From: Chara braunii
Taxonomy: Eukaryota; Streptophyta; Charophyceae; Charales; Characeae
Assembly (NCBI GenBank): GCA_003427395.1
Contig: BFEA01000686.1
Coordinates: 38,418 to 66,198 of the forward strand
DNA: 27,781 nucleotides
Direction: 5' to 3'
Both the position numbers and the translations under genes were made by a program. The notes under the pieces were generated by a model. The model made no database searches, was not told the origin of the DNA, and saw only the letters and a program-made list of their open reading frames with translations. This document shows, one piece after another, positions 9,107 to 17,357 of this stretch (the stretch's first letter is position 1; each line of letters starts with the position of its first letter).

Positions 9107-10433
9107 CGGAAATGAACTCAGAAAAACAGATAAAGCTCAGAGAAGAGAAGGTAGAACTCCTAGCCGGAGCGGCATTTCATTTGGAAGTAGAGAACAGCAA
9201 AAGAAACAGTCAAACTCAAAGAGAGGTTTGATCCAGCGACCCAGTCTGATAAGACTGCATACGAGGTCCTCTCGAGTCCAGTCTGACCAGCTCCGTGTCT
9301 GTACAGCAAATCAGACAACGAGTAACTAAATGCAACAATGGAGAATTGAGTGGTGTACAGGGTGCGAGTCAAGCCACTGATGGTGCAATCAGAATACAAG
9401 CGAAACGTCAAAGCCAAGATCCCCTCGGCAGTGGGTGTCCTAATCCAAGAAGAATGAACTCATATCCCAACCAAGAAGACAAGAGGTCAATGCCTAACCG
9501 ATTTGGGTCCAGAGGCTCTCCTTGTTTGGGCCCGGTCCCGTTGGGTCCCAAGGGTTCCGCTTGGTCCCAAGGGTCCCACGTAGGTCTCAACCAGGTCCCA
9601 ACCAAGAGGAGTCCCACCTGAACTTAGTTCAGTCTCTACTGCACTGAAAAACGAAATTTCAACTTCTGGCAGAACCTACAGACTACAATCGTTCAGTGAT
9701 GAAAAGACAAAGCACTGTAGAAAGACTCGACATGTATAACAAGATACTTCATTTTCCATCCATCAAGTGAGTAGGTAGATCACATGCATTCAGTCACACA
9801 ATCAAGACCACAGAGGAGTAGGAAAAGAAACCCAGAGTACCCCAGCAGGACAATCAATACCATACACACATACATGGGCATCCCGTAGGTGCACGACACT
9901 TACCTAAGTGGCCTTGAGCTTCGAGATGAAGAGAACTCACCCCCCTTCTCATATGGTCCTCCTTACCCATCTAACGCTACCCCTACACTAGTGTCCTATC
10001 TCCTAGGAGGGTCTGACTCCAACACCCAAGTGCAACGCCGGATCCCCCGTTGATGCTGAAGAACAAAGTAGCAACTTGCAGTCCGTTGATGCAGAATGGC
10101 CGCTGACCCTCAAGCTCGCCTACTTGAGGGCAGCCCTTAAGTTGCCAAGTGTCTCCCTTGAATCGGATTCCAGGTGCGAGTGCCTCTCATTGTCGCCTCT
10201 CTCAAATCGCCGCATGAAGTCTCCTCAAAATGTCTCGCCACCCCAGTCTCACTCTCAAGCAACCTGGTTAGGTTCTATGTTGACCCCACATGACCTAACA
10301 AGGTGGGGGCAGCTTCCCTTAGCCACGCTGCCCCACTTCCCTCAACCATCCAACCCTAACCCTAAGTGTTGCCCTCAACCACTTAGGTTAGGATTAGGGC
10401 AGCAAAGTCAACTCTCACCAGCAAGTAGAATCC
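9107..10433 (-). other. Untranslated leader of element B
   Basis: About 1.3 kb separates the primer binding site from the first Gag ATG. I find no conserved protein here. The stretch has short direct repeats of GGGTCCCAAGGG type near 9,525-9,600 and a telomere-like hairpin at 10,355-10,392 close to the primer binding site. The leader would carry packaging and dimerisation signals; its length is unusually large, and part could be inserted sequence. Confidence 0.6.
10355..10392. repeat. Telomere-like inverted repeat near primer binding site
   Basis: CCTAACCCTAAGTG (10,355-10,368) pairs with CACTTAGGTTAGG (10,380-10,392), leaving one bulged base and an 11-base loop. The arms contain CCCTAA-type words but only two per side, so it is not a telomere tract. 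It sits about 40 bases from the primer binding site, where retroelement RNAs often have packaging stem-loops. Confidence 0.7.
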
Positions 10434-10445
10434 GCTCCGATACCA
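10434..10445 (-). promoter_or_regulatory. Primer binding site of element B, initiator tRNA-Met type
   Basis: On the minus strand TGGTATCGGAGC follows the LTR end (ATAACA) after one base. It matches the common plant primer site TGGTATCAGAGC at 11 of 12 positions and would pair with the 3' end of initiator tRNA-Met with one G-U pair. This fixes both the strand of element B and the inner border of its 5' LTR. Confidence 0.85.
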
Positions 10446-10980
10446 ATGTTATGACCCTGGTCAATTGCGAGATACACATCCAGTGAAAAGTACAATGCCA
10501 TCCAATTGCAGAATGAAATGAATGAACTTGAGAGGAGAGAGAGGAATAGAAGAAGAAGAAGAAGTAAGAAAGAAGAAGAAGAAGATGTACACCAGCAAAG
10601 ATAATGACAAGACTCTTCTTCTTCGCCTAACAATATCCTCCTCCTTATCTCCCCCTTCTCTTATTCACACAAGAAATAATAATACAATGTTGAACGACTG
10701 GTCCAGAATCATGTCCGAGTCCCTTTTCTACTGCAGGTATCACTCATGGTCCACCATAGCCATGGCCGCCTCTCCCACTCTTCACACACATAGGCCGAGG
10801 CTATGGCAGACTACTAGGCCTTGCTCCGACGTCCAAAGGACAACCCAAAGCAGCTATAGCTGCTCCAGCTCAGGCCGCCATGCCCAGCCCTGCCTCGAAG
10901 CTTCTTGGTGTAGCTCCCCCCGGCCGGGGACTCCTTGCTGCAGCGCCCACCAAGGTGATGAAGATGGCTGCCACCATAGC

Positions 10981-10989
10981 CAGGTAAGT
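10981..10989 (+). promoter_or_regulatory. Perfect 5' splice-site consensus in LTR B (antisense)
   Basis: CAGGTAAGT on the plus strand. ATG-GCT-GCC-ACC-ATA-GCC-AG from 10,964 runs into the GT. The bases after the site (TACCCCTGGCGCTCC) resemble those after the site at 73-81, suggesting a shared LTR module. Confidence 0.35.
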
Positions 10990-11435
10990 ACCCCTGGCGC
11001 TCCTCTCCCTTCCTCCTTCCTTCCTCCTTCTTCCTCCCTCTAGTCCTTCTCTTCCTCCCCAACAGCGGAACTCCAGCCCAGCGTTGCTCCCTCCAGCGCT
11101 CCACCAGTGTGTCGCCAAACTTGCACACCGAAAAAGAGGCCGGGTCTTTTGCCCGGCCTGAAGATATAGCGGCCTGCTTTGCCTTTTGGGCGGTGACTTC
11201 CAGATCGCTGGCCTTCCCAAGCAACCGGTACCTCCTCCTGTTTTGGAGGGAACATCATTGCAGACTCTGATATTGCCCCTACAGGCCCTAGACTCAGACT
11301 GGTACCCGCTAGACCTAACCTACACTACCGACCTCTAAAAATGCCACTTTTGTCTTCTTCTGCTCGGCCTCCGGTACCGGCCTACCCGCTGCTTGAGTGC
11401 TTTTTCCCCGCTGCAATCCTTCGAAGCCAAGGCCA

Positions 11436-11444
11436 CAGGTAAGT
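11436..11444 (+). promoter_or_regulatory. Second perfect 5' splice-site consensus in LTR B
   Basis: CAGGTAAGT on the plus strand, preceded by AAGGCCA. No ATG stands directly upstream here. Function is inferred only. Confidence 0.3.
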
Positions 11445-11691
11445 ACCAGCCCTGAGGGCCCAACCAACGAACAAGTGCCCTGGCGGGCCACACACACACA
11501 CACTCATACCAACCAGCACTCAAACAGGCATGGTCACACACGCAAGCCAACCAGCACTCAGACAGACATGCAGTCCCGCAAGCACACACACACAGACTTA
11601 GCAGGCGGGGAACTCTGTAGGGCATTCAGTCTATGAGCAAAACTCAGAAATCAGTTGTGTGTTTCAGTCCGTGTTTGGACGGGTTATCACA

Positions 11692-12486
11692 GTAGAGAGA
11701 ATTTTCTTTCCCGCCCTGTGACCATGATTTTACCCCTCGTTGGTAATATGGGGGAGGTGTTACATGCACATACGGTATACACGCACACAGCAGGAAGAAA
11801 GTAGGAAAGGAAAACGTACCTGGCTGCGTATCTTCTTATGTCTTGGCGGAAGATTCAGTCATGTTTCGTACATTGACTTGAGAAGGGCAACACATCTTAG
11901 GCTGGAGGCAGAACTGGCGATGCGGGATGGACTGAACAGTCAACTACGGGCGGCATTTGAGAGAGGGAGAGCGAGTGAGCGGGCTGTTTGCAACCAATCA
12001 AGTGAGCGGATGGGGCGGGCTGTGTTGGATTAAGTGGTATGCTAGAACTTTGCTGATGGGCTGCAACATGCGGACATTGTTGTTTTATCTATAGAGAACT
12101 GTTGTTGCTGAGTGTTCAGGTGGTGTTATTGCTATCCTCAACAATGGGGAACTGCTAAGTGCTGATTGCAGGGCACTGCACTGCTAGCTCCACGACTTAG
12201 GCCTTTGCTATAGCTAGGGGACTGTCGTGTACAATGTCGAGTTCCTGTCGGTATATATCTAAGGGGTTTACTAATACTGTTTCGAGCTACAACAGGTTGC
12301 TACTGTCGTATGATCAAGGGGTGATTGTTGTTACTTTCAGCGTCAACATACTGCTACTATGTTGTTACTGCTGGTTGTTGCCATATCGTGCTTGCTGCTG
12401 TGCACACTCCACTTTGTTGTGCACGGTCGCTAAGTGCACCGTGTTTCTGTTGACATTCTGCTAACACTCTGCCTGCACTTCGAGTA
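11692..12486. other. Non-coding stretch flanking element B
   Basis: Short frames exist but none has recognisable protein character. The first 73 bases end in GGAGGTGTTACA and could be the tip of another LTR. The rest is moderately T/G-rich with scattered TGTTGTT and TGCTG words. I see no RNA gene or complete repeat. Confidence 0.5.
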
Positions 12487-12534
12487 AGAGCACAGGGGGC
12501 GTGCTCTATTTGAATGCAGCCTTTCTAGGCTGCA
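12487..12534. repeat. Two adjacent perfect hairpins
   Basis: Hairpin 1 pairs AGAGCAC (12,487-12,493) with GTGCTCT (12,501-12,507) around a 7-base loop. Hairpin 2 pairs TGCAGCCT (12,515-12,522) with AGGCTGCA (12,527-12,534) around the loop TTCT. Both stems are perfect and only seven bases apart. They stand at the left end of the structure-rich island. Confidence 0.8.
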
Positions 12535-13210
12535 TAACGACAATTTGGTCAGGAGGAATGACCCCGCGGGTTGAGGGAGTGGGCCGACATAGCAGAAGGG
12601 TCACTGCTAAGAGACATTTGGGCGGAGTTAGTCTACGTTTTGGCCGTGGTTCGGCCATCTTCTTGCAATTGGCTATGGTTCGGCCATCCTTCCTGCGTCC
12701 TGGCCACCATTGCGGGGCCCTTTGGCGCATCCAAATTCCAAGGTCCTGTCACTGTGAGTTGAGTTGTCCCTCTCTTGGATCTCGAGAGTCTGACTTATCT
12801 TTTTCTATCCTTGTTACTCTAAGCTTAGTCTGAGGTTACGAGAGGAAGGCGGCAGGCGGAATTGCAACCCGTAGGACCGCAGCAAGGCCTCTGTGGGGGG
12901 TTTTACCCACGGATTGCGGGAGCTCTGCCGGAACCTAGGCGGGGTTATGGAGGCAGGGAACTTTAGGTATAACTTTCGTCTGACGCGTGTGATCCTTTCC
13001 CCTAACTGTAATTCCTTTGGGTATCTAAATATAACTATGAAAGGCTATTACTCTTTCTTTTTGTTATGAATGTCAGGACATGCTTTTGAAAAATTTTAAT
13101 TAACAAGTATATATGAGAGGTCAGATAATCCTTGAGTGAATTCAGACAAAGGAATGGGGGGAAGGTGGGAGAAAGGTGTCCTGCATGCGTTTGACTGGGT
13201 CAACCCGAGG
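12535..13210. other. Non-coding stretch with two TGGTT-loop hairpins
   Basis: TGGCCG (12,641-12,646) and CGGCCA (12,652-12,657) close a TGGTT loop. A second copy 29 bases later uses TGGCTA (12,670-12,675) and CGGCCA (12,681-12,686) around the same loop, with one wobble and one mismatch. The remainder up to the hairpin array is unique-looking, AT-rich after 13,000, and without a supported gene. Confidence 0.6.
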
Positions 13211-14462
13211 CTGAGTTCCTCTAAGTTGATGTGGGTTCAGTGCTATGTTTATTTATGTTTGCTGGGCTGAATGTATGACCTTTTTAGGAGTGGGCCTATC
13301 CTAAGTTGGACGAACCAGTCACTGTTTCTTTGCTGGGGTTTCTGAACAGGAGGACGGACACCCTAAGTTGGGAAGGCTCAGAATCCTGATGTTGCTTTTG
13401 AGGTTGCTGAAAACAGAGCTGGGGATATTCTAAGTTGCGTAGACCCAGTTCTGTGTGTGTTTTCTTCTGAGGGGGACAAAGGCATAAGACTAAGCGTACC
13501 TCTAAGTTGGGGCGGCTTAGTCATGAGCTATGAACTTAATGGTCAATCAAAGTATAGAATTTGATACCTATATTATATGAACTTATATTATATGGCAGAC
13601 CGGGCACCCTAAGTTGGGAAAGCTAGTCAGTAAGTCAGGTAGAACAAAAAGAGAAGAGAAGCAAGTGAAAAATGTAATGAAGGTAACTCGGGCAGGCTGA
13701 GCGTACCCTTAAGTTAGGGTGGTTCAATCATACGCTCGTGATAATATAAAGGAGCAGAGAGTTAGTATAAATCTTCTTTTATTTTCCCTTTTAAACACAA
13801 GGCAGGATTGGATGTCTCCCTAAGTTGGGTAGGTCTGATTATCTGCCTAACAAGAGAGAAAAATATAAAGTTTGTGCAACTATATCAATGGTTGTTCTCT
13901 TATATTATCGTTGCGGAGGCTAAGCGTACCCTTAAGTTAGGGCGGCTTAGCCATACGTCGTTTGTGATTGTTCCGGCAGATCAGGCGTACCCTTAAGTTA
14001 GGGCGGCCTGGTCATATTGTCTTATGTACCTAAAACTGTTTAAGCTAGCTAGGCGTACCCTTAAGTTAGGGCGGCCTAGTGATATGCCCTTGTCGTTGAT
14101 GTGATGTAAGTTGGACGTACCCTTAAGTTAGGGTGATCCGACTTATTTGTCGTTCGTGCTTGTTTTAGGCAGATTAGGCATACCCTTAAGTTGGGGCAGC
14201 CTAATCCTATGCCCTATGTAACTTTGTTTAGAGCTAGTTAGGCCTACCCTTAAGTTAGGGCAGTCTAGTTTTATGCTTCATGTCGTCAGTTAAGCAGAAG
14301 CCAGACGTACCCTTAAGTTAGGGCGGTCTGGTCATATGTTTTATGACTAGAGTCGATGTTGTTTTGGACATACCCTTAAGTTAGGGCAGTCCAGTTGTGC
14401 ATACTTTTACTTGTTGACTTAGGCAGGTTGGACATACCCTTAAGTTAGGGCATTGTCTGATC
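13211..14462. repeat. Array of 17 covarying hairpin units with invariant TAAGTT loop
   Basis: Seventeen units share the hexamer TAAGTT at 13222, 13302, 13364, 13431, 13503, 13610, 13710, 13821, 13933, 13994, 14062, 14124, 14187, 14251, 14314, 14377 and 14441. The last nine are spaced 61-68 bases apart. The usual core is TACCCTTAAGTTAGGGC: CCCT pairs with AGGG around the hexaloop. Outside a small internal loop (three bases left, two right) lies a second stem of 6-8 bp, sometimes longer, whose sequence changes between units while pairing holds, for example GGCTAAGC/GCTTAGCC (13,918/13,945), GATTAGGC/GCCTAATC (14,172/14,199) and AAGTTGGA/TCCGACTT (14,108/14,137). Units 1-8 are more diverged; units 2, 3 and 6 have weak outer stems. 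The pattern points to selection on folded RNA or cruciform DNA. No known family is recognised. Confidence 0.93.
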
Positions 14463-14870
14463 GTTTGCCATAAGCAAGGGGGACATACACAGGGAGAAAA
14501 ACTGAGGGATCTAACGAACTACTTGGGTCAAACTGATGTGGGATCGTGAGAGATGTTTGCTTATGCATGCTTGTGGGCTCTCACTCTGGGACGTTTTTTC
14601 GAAAGGTTAACTGCTTAGATGCTCGCCAAGTGCTGGAGCCATAGGTAGAGGAGATGGATGATGGGAGGGAGAGTTTGGGATAAAGATATGACTGACCTTA
14701 CTTGAAGATAGAATTGATGATAGCTCACGATACCATCTTCTGGAAGGGATCGTGTAAACTATCTTCTATCCTAACTATCAAAGCAAGTGTCGAAAGTTAG
14801 TCCCAAGTATAGCTTTGCTTTGTCTTTCTATTTTCAACTTTGTATAAACCTTGACAACCTCCTGTTCCTA
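14463..14870. other. Non-coding stretch right of the hairpin array
   Basis: I see no gene and no further TAAGTT units. GATAGTTTACACGATC and CGATACCATC words near 14,715-14,770 form only weak inverted repeats. The composition is AT-leaning. Confidence 0.45.
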
Positions 14871-14876
14871 CGAGAA

Positions 14877-15185
14877 GCGCTGCCGAAATTTCTACAAATC
14901 TGAAAGAGTTAGTTATTTTTGGAATCATAGAAATTCTGAGAAGGCACTTTTTCTACGAAAAGCGGTGCCGAAATTTTGTAGAATTTGGAGAGTTAGATTA
15001 TTTTCAGCTAGGAGAAATCTGGCAATCCATCCTGTCTAGGGGATATGTTGCCGAAATTTCTTACATTTTAGATTATTTTCAGCTAGGNGCCGAAATTTCT
15101 TACATTTTAGATTATTTTCAGCTAGGAGAAATCTGGCAATCCATCCTGTCTAGGGGATATGTTGCCGAAATTTCTTACATTTTTA
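14877..15185. repeat. Local tandem repeat with GCCGAAATTT units
   Basis: The word GCCGAAATTT recurs at about 14,882, 14,967, 15,052, 15,089 and 15,163. The last three are followed by an identical CTTACATTTTAGATTATTT-type sequence (shortened in the final copy). A 74-base block containing AGAAATCTGGCAATCC and GTCTAGGGGATATG occurs twice (about 15,010 and 15,125). The single N at 15,088 falls exactly at a copy boundary, so copy number may be misassembled. Confidence 0.75.
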
Positions 15186-15748
15186 AATAAACATCAAATG
15201 CTAGTTAGGAAGGTAAGATTATTTCTTGATCACTCAAGCATGGATTGGGTACAGGCTTGTGCTGCATTGCAGGTCTCCTTTATTCATATTGATTCAAGGC
15301 TTGATTATCTTCAAGTTGATCCTACGAGGATCATTTTCTGTTATCCTTTGATAACAGGTCGGTTTCCGGCTCAACTCTAATCCACTCTTGCTACTCAACC
15401 TAAAGGCTTTAGCCCTCTGGTTTGATTTTGTTTGTTGTGTTTTTACCCGGACTTAATTGAATGGCCATTTAATAAAGATGCTGAGTATTTTATTTTGAGA
15501 GTTGCACAAAGAGTGAGACTTGTATGACTAAAGCGAGGGGTGTGAGTGCAAAGAATGGGTAAAGTTTACCCCGTGTAGTGTGTGCTCTGTTGATGTGGAT
15601 CTTTGATGTGATTGCAGGTATGTTTTGTGAATTGAAGTCCAAACTTGGTTTTGCGTATGATTATATATATATATATCGTCAAATAGAACTGCCCGGTAAA
15701 CCGTAGGCAGAGAGGGAGAAGAGGACAACAAACGAGGGGCTGTGACAA
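15186..15748. other. Non-coding stretch left of the hammerhead
   Basis: No protein family is recognisable; a 73-codon frame at 15,159-15,380 has no supporting features. A TA run (15,662-15,676) is present. In hammerhead sense (minus strand) this is the sequence downstream of the ribozyme. Confidence 0.45.
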
Positions 15749-15984
15749 ACTGTTTCGTCGGAGTTTCACCNNNNNNNNNNNNNNNNNNNNNNNNNNNNNN
15801 NNNNNNNNNNNNNNNNNNNNNNNNNNNNNNNNNNNNNNNNNNNNNNNNNNNNNNNNNNNNNNNNNNNNNNNNNNNNNNNNNNNNNNNNNNNNNNNNNNNN
15901 NNNNNNNNNNNNNNNNNNNNNNNNNNNNNNNNNNNNNNNNGTCGGAGTTTCACCGACTCATCAGGAGGCTGAACCCTCAACAGT
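15749..15984 (-). ncRNA. Type III hammerhead ribozyme, interrupted by assembly gap
   Basis: On the minus strand all conserved parts of a self-cleaving hammerhead are present. Reading 5' to 3': stem III strand ACTGT (15,984-15,980), cleavage triplet GTT with the scissile bond between 15,979 and 15,978, stem I GAGG/CCTC closed by a 6-base loop (15,978-15,965), core CTGATGA (15,964-15,958), stem II GTCGG and CCGAC around a 7-base loop, core GAAA (15,756-15,753), and stem III return strand ACAGT (15,753-15,749), with the last A shared. The 170-N gap sits in stem II, but both edges carry the same 14 bases (15,757-15,770 and 15,941-15,954). Overlapping them gives a complete ribozyme of under 70 bases. 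Closed stem I and open stem III define type III, the form found in plant viroid-like RNAs and retrozymes. Cleavage at GTT is less favoured than GTC but allowed. Confidence 0.85.
15771..15940. other. Assembly gap (170 Ns)
   Basis: Unknown bases. The 14 bases ending at 15,770 and the 14 starting at 15,941 are identical, which suggests that the contig ends overlap or that a repeat unit was collapsed here. Confidence 0.95.
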
Positions 15985-16900
15985 CGGTAGAATCCCCTCA
16001 CTGATTACACTGTAAGTGATAATCCACCTTAACCAAAATCAAAGTAGACTATCACTCACCCACACCAGATGTATATATATATTTAAAGGAAGCCACATCG
16101 TGATTGTGAGAGTGATCGTCTTCCCTTCTCATAGTTTTTGTATCATGTTTCTGCTGCCCGCACGACTCATTGAGGCCGTGCGTAGTGATTGATTAAGTTC
16201 TACATCGAGAGAAAATGGGGATTTTTTTTTAGCCTTTGCTTTTTAAAATTAGTATGGTTGCACGTTATAGTCCGTGGCAGCCGTCAAAGTCAAGCCCCTT
16301 AATCTCAAGCCGCCATGACAGCTTGGAGTTGTCTACTCAACCCCTCTGCACAGGGTGCAGAAGAGGGTGTGGTCTTCAACCGCGCATGGCGGGTGTCTAG
16401 CGTCGAGAGATTATCCCCTCAAGGCGCGTGTCAGCCGACACTCGAGTGTTGAACATGACCCTCGGGATTATCAAGGGTCGCGCGATCGCGAGTGCTACAT
16501 AGTACCCCATCAGTGCGAATGCTCGCATACGCACGCATGGCTGGTCACTATGAGAAGGTCATGCGTCCGCCCAACTTTTTATACTAAGTTCAGCGCGCGA
16601 TGCCTATCTAACTCTCGCTTCAGAAGGTTATGGGTCGGATATTGAAGGGACTAGGAGTATTGTTGTGTTGTTTGTGGTGGCGTTGTTGTGTCATTTGTTT
16701 TTGTATGTATGCGAGTGTTGTGGTGTAACGCATGGTGTGCGGGATGCGTCCTAGTCGACCGGCGTCGAGTCGCGTTTGGGACCTTAGCCCCTCAGCGCGT
16801 CGATTTGCGTGCGGGTTCAATTTTGGGCGTTGACCGCGCGTACCCCCTATGCTACAGCGAACGAGAAACGCCCTCGGTTGAGCCACCTGTGCAATTGCAT
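15985..16900. other. Non-coding stretch, AT-rich then CpG-rich
   Basis: Up to about 16,300 the sequence is AT-leaning with a TA run at 16,072-16,082. From about 16,340 it turns CpG-rich with inverted repeats: a perfect 12-base palindrome ACACTCGAGTGT (16,438-16,449), and GACCCT/AGGGTC (16,457/16,474). No protein or RNA family is recognised. It may be LTR or 3' sequence of an unrecognised element, since element C breaks off at its right edge. Confidence 0.5.
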
Positions 16901-16922
16901 ACGAAAAACCTTCGCATGTGGT

Positions 16923-17357
16923 TCAGTAGCTCGGCGGGGATACGCCCACGTAAGGGATGGTGACAGCTCCCGCAGGTGGAGGTAAGCGGTGCCTCGCGTG
17001 ACCCTGTCCTGTTGTAAGGGCTCGCGAGAGGTACGGCTGGCGCACTCGGCCGGAGCGGCAAACGCTCTCCGCGACAAGTCCTGCCAAATCCTGCGTGACG
17101 CGGCCGGGAGGGTCCCCGTGCGGGACCGATGCGCTCGACAACGCCACTTTGGCGCTGAAGGCGTCGCGAACGGTAAGAGTCCGCCGGTGGAAGTTGACCG
17201 TGTGATTTGCACTTGCAAGGCAAGGCATTCCCAAAATAATGTCGAAATCCGTGTCCAAAATGTCAAATGTCACCGGTTCGCATGCATGAGGTGCGAAATA
17301 CACCAGTACATCCTCGATGTAGTGGTCGATAAGTTGCTGCGTCCTTCCGGCCGCCAA
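16923..17357 (-). pseudogene. Element C protease C-terminal half, then unrelated sequence
   Basis: The first 65 residues align by eye with element A protease: VYFAPHACEPVTFDILDTDFDIILGMPCLAS and NFHRRTLTVRD. The ILGM motif is the retropepsin hydrophobic-Gly block. After VRD, similarity to element A ends and the frame continues through Arg/Ala-rich sequence with no domain I recognise, so element C appears broken at about 17,155. No reverse transcriptase follows. The active-site half of the protease lies just to the right in a shifted frame. Confidence 0.75.

Larger units (their letters stand above)
10447..11691 (-). mobile_element. 5' LTR of element B
   Basis: In element sense the LTR runs from TGTGATAACCC (11,691) to GGGTCATAACA (10,447). 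The two termini form an inverted repeat matching at 9 of 11 positions, and the inner end abuts the primer binding site. Its 1,245 bp hold a GAA-rich tract (10,543-10,590), a CA-rich tract (11,480-11,600) and two plus-strand CAGGTAAGT words. An alternative outer border is 11,764, where the minus strand starts TGTAACACCTCCCCC, also LTR-like. The matching 3' LTR is absent because of the fusion with A. No protein gene is supported inside it. Confidence 0.75.

Noticed and set aside
10351-10400. Telomere tract (CCCTAACCCTAA)
   Set aside because: Only two repeat units per arm, arranged as an inverted repeat in a retroelement leader.
10522-11043. Possible host gene on the plus strand
   Set aside because: The frame is built from GAA repeats and pyrimidine-rich LTR sequence, with no domain character.
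12501-12833. 110-codon plus-strand frame
   Set aside because: It covers the hairpins at 12,515 and 12,641 and shows no protein-like motif or family resemblance.
13211-14462. CRISPR-like array (palindromic repeats of about 35 bases at regular spacing)
   Set aside because: The stem sequences differ between units and the surroundings are eukaryotic; CRISPR repeats would be identical.
13211-14462. Interstitial telomere repeats, because of TTAGGG and CCCT words
   Set aside because: TTAGGG occurs once per 63-base unit as part of a hairpin, not in head-to-tail runs.
14531-14545. CTGATGT word as a hammerhead core
   Set aside because: Does not match CTGATGA, and no stems or GAAA are in place.
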